In this document: positions 1 to 5,452 of the stretch, in pieces
Layout of the letters: every line of letters begins with the position of its first letter
Numbering within the stretch: the stretch's first letter is position 1
Origin: Desulfobacula sp.
GTDB lineage: Bacteria; Desulfobacterota; Desulfobacteria; Desulfobacterales; Desulfobacteraceae
Length of the DNA stretch: 13,105 nt
Assembly: GCA_011390085.1 (NCBI GenBank)
Contig: JAABTB010000030.1
Location: 1-13,105, forward strand
Direction: 5' to 3'
Made by a program: the position numbers and the translations under genes
The notes under the pieces: generated by a model
Databases searched by the model: none
What the model was told of the DNA's origin: nothing
The model's input: the letters and a program-made list of their open reading frames with translations, nothing else

Positions 1-301
1 CTGTTTTGGGCCGGACCTTGATTTCCTTGATTTGGGTGGTCTTTTGTTTACGCTTGGCCTCCTGCTTTTTTTTGGTCAACTCGTATTTGTATTTTCCAAA
101 ATCCATTATCTTGCAGACAGGTGGTTTTGCATCCGGTGAAACCTCAACCAGATCCAAAGATTCTTCAGCAGCAGCCCTTAAAGCTTCTTCAATCAGCATA
201 ATGCCTATCTGCTCGCCGCCGGAACCGATGACCCGGACCTGGCTGGACCGAATCCCTCTATTCACATTTACCTGATCCTGCTTTCCTCGCTTAGTAGATA
301 T
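1..301 (-). CDS. infC: Translation initiation factor IF-3, partial (C-terminus beyond the left edge)
   Basis: IF-3 binds the 30S subunit, discriminates against wrong start codons and initiator tRNAs, and prevents premature subunit joining. The visible 100 residues cover the N-terminal domain and linker: an [20 protein letters not shown] segment, then [11 protein letters not shown], a DLVEVSP element, [15 protein letters not shown], and the lysine-rich linker ending [10 protein letters not shown], where the window stops. These match the IF-3 family along their length. No ATG, GTG or TTG gives a sensible start. The frame opens with ATA at 301-299, five bases after a strong AGGAGGT at 313-307. 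Unusual start codons are typical of infC (AUU in E. coli) because IF-3 represses its own translation from them; ATA here is inferred. GTG at residue 11 is a poorer alternative with no ribosome site. thrS, the usual upstream neighbour, is absent. Confidence 0.93.
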   Translation of the reverse strand, partial: MSTKRGKQDQVNVNRGIRSSQVRVIGSGGEQIGIMLIEEALRAAAEESLDLVEVSPDAKPPVCKIMDFGKYKYELTKKKQEAKRKQKTTQIKEIKVRPKT

Positions 302-306
302 TCCAC

Positions 307-313
307 ACCTCCT
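307..313 (-). promoter_or_regulatory. Ribosome binding site that fixes the ATA start of infC
   Basis: On the minus strand AGGAGGT sits five bases before ATA (301-299), which is in frame with the conserved IF-3 sequence. This is near-ideal Shine-Dalgarno spacing and no standard start codon is similarly placed. Confidence 0.75.
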
Positions 314-363
314 GCACCTACAAGATTCCATTTTTATGATGATAGAACAAGTATAACCCTGCG

Positions 364-392
364 ATTATAATGACATGCCCTAAAAAATGCAA
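364..392 (-). promoter_or_regulatory. sigma70-type promoter for infC
   Basis: On the minus strand TTGCAT (392-387) and a perfect TATAAT (369-364) are separated by exactly 17 bases. Transcription would start near 357, leaving a leader of about 55 bases before the ATA start. The -35 box begins only four bases after the deaminase stop codon (398-396), so infC is likely expressed mainly from its own promoter and not by readthrough. Confidence 0.8.
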
Positions 393-395
393 GTA

Positions 396-932
396 TTATT
401 TCTCTTGAATTTCTTTCATTTTTTGTTCCAGGGTATACTCTTCCAAATAACTGTTTTTCCAGTATAAATTTGTTTCCTTAATGAAAAAATGGGCAAAAAG
501 GTCAAGGCTTTTCCGACGGAGCAGGCCGGGGACAATTTCAACGCCGCAATTTTTATATAAAGGCGGCAATCCATTTAAATCACATCGTGTTCCGCCACCC
601 ATGGGATCTTCATAGGCATATACAATTTTCCTTATTCCGGACAGGATAATAGCACCAAAGCACATCAGACAGGGCTCCATGGTGACATAAAGCGTTGTCT
701 TTTTCGGTTCAAATCGGGTTTCAAGGGTTTCAAGAGATTTCAACGCCCTTATTTCCGCGTGGTCGATTTCACTGAAGAAGGATTGATCCGAAATTGTTCC
801 CTTTCTTTGGCCCGCGGCTATGACATCCCCATCCTGTACAATCACACAGCCGACGGGAAACTCTCCTCTGCCAAATGCAACGACAGCTTGTTCCAAGGCC
901 AGTTCCATATAATATGCATCATCCAAAATCAA
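396..932 (-). CDS. Nucleoside deaminase, CDA superfamily (TadA-like), substrate unknown
   Basis: This is a 178-residue zinc deaminase. The hallmark motifs are present: DHAEIRAL with zinc ligand H58 and proton shuttle E60, and TMEPCLMC with zinc ligands C88 and C91. The N-terminal EFPVGCVIV strand and the DPMGGG segment near residues 109-114 also fit the TadA/COG0590 group. It is a cytoplasmic hydrolytic deaminase of a nucleoside, base or tRNA adenosine. The loop before HAE (residues 41-57, QRKGTISDQSFF...) lacks the W-N-x-P element typical of TadA, so tRNA A34 deamination is not assured. The start is ambiguous: TTG at 932, TTG at 926 (eight bases after AAGGA) or ATG at 908. The 932 start keeps an N-terminal helix usual in the family. 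It lies upstream of infC and divergent from the dGTPase-like gene. Confidence 0.85.
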   Translation of the reverse strand: MILDDAYYMELALEQAVVAFGRGEFPVGCVIVQDGDVIAAGQRKGTISDQSFFSEIDHAEIRALKSLETLETRFEPKKTTLYVTMEPCLMCFGAIILSGIRKIVYAYEDPMGGGTRCDLNGLPPLYKNCGVEIVPGLLRRKSLDLFAHFFIKETNLYWKNSYLEEYTLEQKMKEIQEK

Positions 933-1010
933 ATGTCCTTGCCTGATAAGGGATCTTTGAGATTACCGGTTTGCCGTCAACCGGGGATTCCATAATTCTT
1001 GCTTTTTCCG

Positions 1011-1026
1011 ACAATACCTGTATTGT
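1011..1026. repeat. Operator-like palindrome in the divergent promoter region
   Basis: ACAATAcctgTATTGT is a perfect 6-bp inverted repeat with a 4-base spacer. It overlaps the -10 box and presumed start point of the minus-strand promoter for the deaminase and lies just upstream of the plus-strand promoter-like boxes. The position suits a repressor site; the regulator is unknown. Confidence 0.4.
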
Positions 1027-1049
1027 ATTGAGTTTAATGAATTATTCAA
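1022..1049 (-). promoter_or_regulatory. Candidate promoter for the nucleoside deaminase gene
   Basis: On the minus strand TTGAAT (1049-1044), a 16-base spacer and TACAAT (1027-1022) give four and five consensus matches. Transcription would begin near 1015, about 80 bases before the start codon. The boxes overlap those on the other strand, so the two directions may compete. Confidence 0.45.
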
Positions 1050-1055
1050 TATAAA
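1028..1055 (+). promoter_or_regulatory. Promoter-like boxes directly upstream of the dGTPase-like gene
   Basis: TTGAGT (1028-1033), a 16-base spacer and TATAAA (1050-1055) resemble a sigma70 promoter. The predicted start point falls at or just after the ATG at 1059, so either transcription is leaderless or begins elsewhere. The assignment is uncertain. Confidence 0.35.
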
Positions 1056-1058
1056 TGT

Positions 1059-2165
1059 ATGGAAGCCAATAAAAAATCATATTTAATCGATAACGCTACG
1101 GATAGAAATCTTTCCATACGGGAGCAATTCCAGGTCAGGGAAAAAAAATTTCTTTCTGAATACGGAACCCTCAGCACCCATGGGAAAAGGCGCCATGATG
1201 AAGACGATATCTGCAATATCAGAACGCCTTTCCAGCTTGACCGGGACAGGATCGTTTACTCCAACGCCTTTCGGCGGCTAAAACATAAAACCCAGGTTTT
1301 CCTTTCCCCTTTGGGAGATCATTACCGGACCCGCCTCACCCATACCCTTGAGGTGGCCGAAATTTCCCGAAACATCGCCAGAGCCATGCGCCTGAATGAA
1401 GATCTGGCCGAAGCCGTTGCCCTGGGCCACGATCTTGGACATACACCCTTTGGACACGGAGGGGAAACCGCCTTGGTTGAGGTGTATTCCCCTCATTTTT
1501 CCCATTCCAATCAAAGCCTCAGGGTTGTGGACTTCCTTGAAAACAGAGGGAAGGGCCTGAACTTGACCCGGGAGGTCAGAGACGGTATCCTGAAACATTC
1601 CAAAGGATTCGGCAATATCATCCCCGCCACACCCGGTGAAACCGCCGTTACCGTTGAAGGAAGAATTGTCCGAATTGCCGACATCATAGCCTATTTGAAT
1701 CATGACCTTGATGACGCCCTAAGGGCAAAGGTTATTTGCCCGGCCGATGTCCCGGATATCTGCATTAAAAAGCTGGGAAAAACCCATTCCCAAAGGGCCA
1801 GCCTCATGATTGAACAACTGGTTTACAACAGCGGGCCGAATAACGGTGAATTCATTCTATTTATGGGTAAGGATACCTTTCATGCCATGACCATCCTTCG
1901 CAAATTTCTATATGAAAAAGTCTACCGGTCACCAGCGGTCCATGAAGAATTTGTTAAGGCAAAAAATATTATCATCGGCCTTTATAACTATTTCATCCAT
2001 CACCCGGATGCCTTGCAAACTGAACTTGAAAAAATGGAAATGGCACCCTGGGATGCCGCTAAAAACCCGCTGAAAAGGTCTGTGTGTGATATCATTGCCA
2101 GCATGACGGACCGGTATGCCCTATCGCTTTACTCAAAAACCTTTTTCCCCAAACCCCTGGTTTGA
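1059..2165 (+). CDS. dgt: Deoxyguanosinetriphosphate triphosphohydrolase-like protein (HD domain)
   Basis: This 368-residue HD-superfamily phosphohydrolase is of the dGTPase-like family, which hydrolyses dNTPs to deoxynucleosides and tripolyphosphate in the cytoplasm and limits dNTP pools. The family signature RDRDRIVYSNAFRRLKHKTQVF is recognisable as DRDRIVYSNAFRRLKHKTQV at residues 61-80, followed by GDHYRTRLTHTLEV. Metal ligands are H95, H124-D125 in GHDLGHTPFGH and D208 in RIADIIAYLNHD. A C-terminal helical region follows to residue 368, close to the usual length of the short dGTPase-like type. ATG 1059 is the only standard start before the conserved IREQ...RE.KFLS segment, but it has no Shine-Dalgarno sequence and follows AT-rich promoter-like DNA. 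Relatives usually begin just before IREQ, so the first 18 residues are an unusual extension. The YkgJ gene follows after 21 bases, probably cotranscribed. Confidence 0.92.
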   Translation: MEANKKSYLIDNATDRNLSIREQFQVREKKFLSEYGTLSTHGKRRHDEDDICNIRTPFQLDRDRIVYSNAFRRLKHKTQVFLSPLGDHYRTRLTHTLEVAEISRNIARAMRLNEDLAEAVALGHDLGHTPFGHGGETALVEVYSPHFSHSNQSLRVVDFLENRGKGLNLTREVRDGILKHSKGFGNIIPATPGETAVTVEGRIVRIADIIAYLNHDLDDALRAKVICPADVPDICIKKLGKTHSQRASLMIEQLVYNSGPNNGEFILFMGKDTFHAMTILRKFLYEKVYRSPAVHEEFVKAKNIIIGLYNYFIHHPDALQTELEKMEMAPWDAAKNPLKRSVCDIIASMTDRYALSLYSKTFFPKPLV

Positions 2166-2186
2166 CCCTTTTCAAAAGACACCGGA

Positions 2187-2729
2187 ATGCCGACATCCAT
2201 TTCAATTCTTTATCAGTCCATGGACGTGGCCTGGAACAGAATTGCAGCCTTATATCAATTTCAGTGCACCGGCTGTGAGGACAATTGCTGCAAATCCCTG
2301 TTCTTTCATCACACCCATGTTGAAAAGGCATATTTGCGTCACGGGTTTGATCAGCTAGAACCGGGCAGAAAAAATGATATCCTGTCCAGGGCCGAGGATT
2401 ACTGCCAAAAGGCTTTTATAGAAAATGAAACGGGTAAAAGCCGGAAACTCATCTGCCCTTTGAATGAAAAAGGCCGGTGTATTCTGTACCCCTACCGGCC
2501 TATGATATGCAGGCTTCACGGCCTTCCCCATGAAATCAGAAAACCCGGATTACCACCTTTGATGGGCAAGGGATGCAGCGCCGGCCAATTCCATGACAAA
2601 GGCTATATCCCCTTTGACCGCACCCCTTTTTACCAAAATATGGCCCGGCTTGAGGCGGATTACCGGCAGAAGTCACAAAAAAACGGTAAGATAAGAGAAA
2701 CCGTGGCCCAGATGCTGCTTTCATCATAA
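2187..2729 (+). CDS. YkgJ family cysteine cluster protein
   Basis: This 180-residue protein carries the YkgJ/UPF0153 cysteine pattern: CTGCEDNCC (C27, C30, C34, C35), then C90, C98 in GRCILYPYRP, C108 in MICRLHG and C130. These eight cysteines probably bind zinc or an iron-sulfur cluster; the biochemical role of the family is not established. No signal peptide or membrane segment is visible. ATG 2187 lies 21 bases after the dgt stop with only a weak ribosome site. ATG 2220 (MDVAWNRIAALYQF) is a credible alternative because the conserved part starts there. The position suggests cotranscription with dgt, but nothing in the sequence links the functions. A second member of the family is encoded on the opposite strand at 3810-4553. 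Confidence 0.85.
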   Translation: MPTSISILYQSMDVAWNRIAALYQFQCTGCEDNCCKSLFFHHTHVEKAYLRHGFDQLEPGRKNDILSRAEDYCQKAFIENETGKSRKLICPLNEKGRCILYPYRPMICRLHGLPHEIRKPGLPPLMGKGCSAGQFHDKGYIPFDRTPFYQNMARLEADYRQKSQKNGKIRETVAQMLLSS

Positions 2730-2762
2730 TATTTTTGAACGACTCGAAAAAAAAGGAGCAGC

Positions 2763-2944
2763 ATGGACGCAGAGGATAGACGAATCGTCACCATCACCGG
2801 CCGATTCCTTCTAGAAAGACCGCACTCTGCTATCTAACCGATCTTCTGGATACCCATGCCGTGATTGTCCGGCATGACCCTCAAAAACTGGCTTGCATGA
2901 TACGGAAAATTCTAGAAAACAGGGAATCTGAAAAACTTTCATAA
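2763..2944 (+). pseudogene. Possible frameshifted small gene of unknown function
   Basis: GGAG (2755-2758) precedes ATG 2763, which opens a frame reading MDAEDRRIVTITGRFLLE and stopping at TAA 2835-2837 after 24 codons. The frame one base earlier is open from 2780 to TAA 2942-2944 and reads like a helical protein end (TALCYLTDLLDTHAVIVRHD... ending ENRESEKLS). Joining them near 2815-2820 gives about 60 residues, as expected if one base were lost, either in the genome or by sequencing error. I do not recognise the product. It lies in the convergent gap between the YkgJ gene and the SDR gene. It could also be noncoding, and codon evidence from so short a stretch is weak. Confidence 0.4.
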
Positions 2945-2985
2945 CCGCATAAAACCTGCCGACCTGTTCATTTTTCAGATCCGGC

Positions 2986-3804
2986 TCAAAGAACCCCTTT
3001 GGGCATGGGAGGCACTATCTCACTGCCGAGGACATATCCGCCATCAAGCCGGATAACGTTTCCGGTCATATAGGGAGCATCCTTGATCAAAAACAGGATG
3101 GCGTTGATGATATCCTCAGGCCTGCCGGTCCGGCCCAGAAGCGTATGATCCACCAAAGATTTTTTTTCATCCGCTGTCAGAACCTCCCGCCATCCCCGGG
3201 TATCTTTGGCATGGCGACCATCAAATATCCCCAACATGAGTTCATTGACCCTGATCGTCGGAGCACCCATGCGGGCCCAGGTTTCCGTCAGAGAAGAAAT
3301 TCCTCTATTGGCTGCTGCATATCCGTCATTAAATACAAGGGCTGCCGGGCCTGACCTGCCGACGAGGGCGGCAATGGAAGAAATATTAATCACCGCTGCC
3401 CCTTCAGCCTTTTTCAACAAGGGAAAAACAGAGGAAAACACCCACCGCTTGGCCTTGAGTGTTGTTTCAATTTCAAGGTCCCACTGATCTTCCGTATATT
3501 CGCCATGAACCGAGGGCCATCCCCCTCGCTCTATATTATTGATAAGAATATCCAGGCGGCCATATTTTTTTTCGATTGCCGTTGAAAGGCGTTCGATGTC
3601 TCGAATACTTCTCAGATCCACCGTGAGGATCATATGTTCGGTATTGGCTGCTGCAAAGTCCTCTTCCATCTGCCGAAATTCTTCTTTCCAGTCGTAACGG
3701 GTTAAAACAAGGGTTGCTCCCTCATTGGCCAGAGCGAGCCCTATCTCTTTTCCAATCCCCTTGACGGCACCCAGGACAAGCGCAATTTTCCCTTTGATCG
3801 ACAT
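2986..3804 (-). CDS. Short-chain dehydrogenase/reductase with atypical active site (YxxxN)
   Basis: This is a classical-size SDR (272 residues from ATG 3804). It has the nucleotide-binding glycine motif GAVKGIG (residues 15-21, numbering from the alternative TTG start at 3813), the NNIERG element in place of NNAG (92-97), NISS (143-146) and a C-terminal MTGNVIRLDGGY that is typical of FabG-like enzymes. The catalytic Tyr is Y165 in GYAAANRG, but the residue four positions on is Asn169 (codon AAT), where the conserved Lys should be. Family membership implies an NAD(P)-dependent oxidoreductase, but catalysis by the usual Ser-Tyr-Lys mechanism is doubtful. TTG 3813 overlaps the upstream stop as TTGA; ATG 3804 lies five bases after it. 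The gene is clearly in one unit with the YkgJ gene upstream. The substrate is unknown. Confidence 0.87.
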   Translation of the reverse strand: MSIKGKIALVLGAVKGIGKEIGLALANEGATLVLTRYDWKEEFRQMEEDFAAANTEHMILTVDLRSIRDIERLSTAIEKKYGRLDILINNIERGGWPSVHGEYTEDQWDLEIETTLKAKRWVFSSVFPLLKKAEGAAVINISSIAALVGRSGPAALVFNDGYAAANRGISSLTETWARMGAPTIRVNELMLGIFDGRHAKDTRGWREVLTADEKKSLVDHTLLGRTGRPEDIINAILFLIKDAPYMTGNVIRLDGGYVLGSEIVPPMPKGVL

Positions 3805-3809
3805 AAAAA

Positions 3810-4553
3810 TCAATCCCCGAATGACATTGGAATGCCGAATAAAACGAACCCGACCCAGGCAATACCGAAGTCCAGCAAGGCCTCATCATTCCCCTTGATT
3901 TTTTCGAGAATACTCTCCGGTAACTTCAGGGCTTCCAAAAAGTTTTTATTAAAAATCAGAAACCGAAATTCATCCAGATCATACAAGGCAAGATAAAATT
4001 TGTCTGCCTGGTTTCCCTCAAGCTTCCCAGGCAAAATTCTATTTTTCAGGCTGATCAGGCCCATGAGTTTGTCGTTCTCTTCATTGTGTGTTTGAACATC
4101 CTGGTCTTTGAGCCATTCTTGGACCGTAAGATCGCTTTTTGCCCCAAACCCTTTACAATGGGGTTCTTCGATCAAGGCGAAGAATTCTGAAACCTCACCT
4201 GTTTCTCTTGATCGGGTAATGGCCCTTGCCAGAGGATACATGCGGCAGGAAGCAGGCCGATCTTTATAGACAGAACACCCTTCCGGCGTAACAAAAGGAC
4301 AGGCATGACCTGTTTCCGGGTTGGGCTTGAATTCCACCACCGGCAGACCTGATTTCGGACCGTGATGAAGCGAGGTATATTTTTTCAAAAAATCCTGAGA
4401 TATCATTCCCAGACTCTTTCTCAATCTCAAAACATCATAGGGTGTTAAGGCCTGATTCAGGTCCCTGCAGCAATCGTTGAAACATTCATTTTCAGGGCTG
4501 CACCTAAAATTCATAAGGGTATCAAACGTAACCGGCACCATTTCTTCAGGCAT
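3810..4553 (-). CDS. YkgJ family cysteine cluster protein (long form)
   Basis: This 247-residue protein has an N-terminal YkgJ-type cluster: C18, C24, C28 and C29 in CSPENECFNDCC, then C85 in GHACPF, C93 in EGCSVYKDRP, C103 in SCRMYPLAR and C133 in PHCKGFG. These eight cysteines likely hold a metal or iron-sulfur centre. Residues 140-247 form an additional, mostly helical domain without recognised motifs, ending in a hydrophobic stretch (WVGFVLFGIP) too short to be a sure membrane segment. ATG 4553 follows AAGGA by eight bases. Its stop overlaps or abuts the SDR start, so the two are cotranscribed. It faces away from the aprBA promoter region. The family role is unknown; maturation or electron-transfer functions are only guesses. 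Confidence 0.85.
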   Translation of the reverse strand: MPEEMVPVTFDTLMNFRCSPENECFNDCCRDLNQALTPYDVLRLRKSLGMISQDFLKKYTSLHHGPKSGLPVVEFKPNPETGHACPFVTPEGCSVYKDRPASCRMYPLARAITRSRETGEVSEFFALIEEPHCKGFGAKSDLTVQEWLKDQDVQTHNEENDKLMGLISLKNRILPGKLEGNQADKFYLALYDLDEFRFLIFNKNFLEALKLPESILEKIKGNDEALLDFGIAWVGFVLFGIPMSFGD

Positions 4554-4588
4554 GTTCCATTTCCTTTTCTCGGTTAGGTATTAAAAAT

Positions 4589-4603
4589 ATTGGGAAACCC
4601 AAT
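4589..4603. repeat. Short palindrome upstream of the YkgJ-SDR pair
   Basis: ATTGGGaaaCCCAAT is a perfect 6-bp inverted repeat around a 3-base centre, about 35 bp before the minus-strand start at 4553. It may be an operator or a leader hairpin; no regulator can be assigned. Confidence 0.35.
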
Positions 4604-4661
4604 TTAGCAGGATTTTGCCCGAATTTCCAGCCTCTTTTTATTTTTATACCCATACCATATC

Positions 4662-4690
4662 TTGTATAGGTTCCATGATAGACTTAATAT
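4662..4690 (+). promoter_or_regulatory. Distal promoter candidate for aprBA
   Basis: TTGTAT (4662-4667), a 17-base spacer and TAATAT (4685-4690) resemble a sigma70 promoter. It would give a leader of about 265 bases. In this AT-rich region a chance match is possible. Confidence 0.45.
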
Positions 4691-4755
4691 ATGTAGATTG
4701 GGCGTAAACCAATGGAAATAAACCAAAACCCTGCCAAATCTTTTTTGAAAAATTC

Positions 4756-4785
4756 TTGACAAAATGAGTCTGGGAGTGCTATTCC
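4756..4785 (+). promoter_or_regulatory. Proximal promoter candidate for aprBA
   Basis: A perfect -35 box TTGACA (4756-4761) is followed after 18 bases by TATTCC (4780-4785) preceded by TG at the extended -10 position. Transcription would start near 4792, giving a leader of about 169 bases. The perfect -35 and extended -10 fit the high expression expected of APS reductase. Confidence 0.65.
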
Positions 4786-4806
4786 GATAACATTTATGCC
4801 GGGCTA

Positions 4807-4837
4807 GGATCAGTATTGAATTGTTTTTTCATGATCC
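4807..4837 (+). repeat. Hairpin in the aprBA leader
   Basis: GGATCA (4807-4812) pairs with TGATCC (4832-4837). After a four-base bulge, TGAA (4817-4820) pairs with TTCA (4828-4831) around a 7-base loop. It lies just downstream of the proximal promoter start point and is not followed by a U tract at once, so it is not an obvious terminator. Confidence 0.4.
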
Positions 4838-4909
4838 ATAAGCGAGCTTAAGCATTAAGAGGCCGGACAGTATTAGACACGGTCTGTTTTATTTAAATAG
4901 AATTTAGTG

Positions 4910-4926
4910 GCACAACGGTATTGTGC
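4910..4926 (+). repeat. Palindrome before the aprB ribosome site
   Basis: GCACAAcggtaTTGTGC is a perfect 6-bp inverted repeat with a 5-base loop, ending 21 bases before the aprB Shine-Dalgarno. It could be an RNA hairpin that modulates translation or an operator. It is not the Rex motif (TTGTGA-N-TCACAA), whose half-sites run the other way. Confidence 0.45.
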
Positions 4927-4960
4927 AATTTGATTAACTTAAATTATGGAGGTATTTTAA

Positions 4961-5398
4961 ATGCCATCTTTTGTAATTGCAGAAAAATGTGACGGCTGCA
5001 AAGGTGGGGACAAAACCGCATGCATGTACATCTGTCCCAATGACCTGATGGTTCTTGATCCCAATGAAATGAAAGCTTACAACCAAGAACCCGATCAGTG
5101 CTGGGAATGCTATTCATGCGTAAAGATCTGCCCCTCTCAGGCAATTGAAGTTAGAGGTTATTCCGACTTTGTTCCCATGGGAGCATCTGTTGTTCCGATG
5201 ATGGGTACCGAAGACATCATGTGGACTTGTAAGTTCAGAAACGGCGTTGTTAAACGCTTCAAGTTCCCGATCAGAACAACTCCAGAAGGCGAAGCCAATG
5301 CATATGCCGACCTTAAAGGTAAGGACCTTAACAGCGGGCTTCTTTCCACACAGGAAGCCGACGGTTATGTTCTTAAAGCTCCGACCGAGCTTGCATAA
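4961..5398 (+). CDS. aprB: Adenylylsulfate reductase, beta subunit (ferredoxin-type)
   Basis: AprB is the iron-sulfur subunit of the cytoplasmic APS reductase that passes electrons to the FAD of AprA for APS reduction to sulfite and AMP. In 145 residues it has two [4Fe-4S] sites: C10, C13, C21, C25 (with the AprB-specific spacing CDGCKGGDKTACMYIC) and C47, C50, C53, C57 (CWECYSCVKIC). Trp48 next to C47 matches the tryptophan placed between cluster and flavin in the Archaeoglobus enzyme. The C-terminal part (residues 65-145) is the tail that in known structures wraps around AprA. Length is normal. The start has GGAGG eight bases upstream. aprA follows after 54 bases in the same transcript; no terminator lies between. 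Confidence 0.97.
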   Translation: MPSFVIAEKCDGCKGGDKTACMYICPNDLMVLDPNEMKAYNQEPDQCWECYSCVKICPSQAIEVRGYSDFVPMGASVVPMMGTEDIMWTCKFRNGVVKRFKFPIRTTPEGEANAYADLKGKDLNSGLLSTQEADGYVLKAPTELA

Positions 5399-5452
5399 TC
5401 CTGACTGTTAACCATTTAGATTGATACTTTATAATAATTTTGGAGGTATAGA

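Larger units (their letters stand above)
4554..4960. other. 407-bp gene-free divergent region upstream of aprBA
   Basis: There is no plausible coding frame here. The stretch is AT-rich and holds two tandem plus-strand promoter candidates, a short palindrome (4589-4603) near the minus-strand gene, and, after the second promoter, about 170 bases of leader with several inverted repeats before the strong aprB ribosome site GGAGG (4948-4952, eight bases before ATG). No clear minus-strand promoter for the YkgJ-SDR pair was found. Confidence 0.7.

Noticed and set aside
4873..4890. AGACacgGTCT followed by TTTT as a possible attenuator in the aprBA leader
   Set aside because: The stem is only four base pairs and the T run is short; too weak to call a terminator.
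5408..5435. TTAACC-16-TATAAT promoter-like boxes between aprB and aprA
   Set aside because: The start point would fall at about 5442, on the aprA ribosome site itself, leaving no usable leader. The perfect TATAAT is probably chance in the AT-rich spacer.
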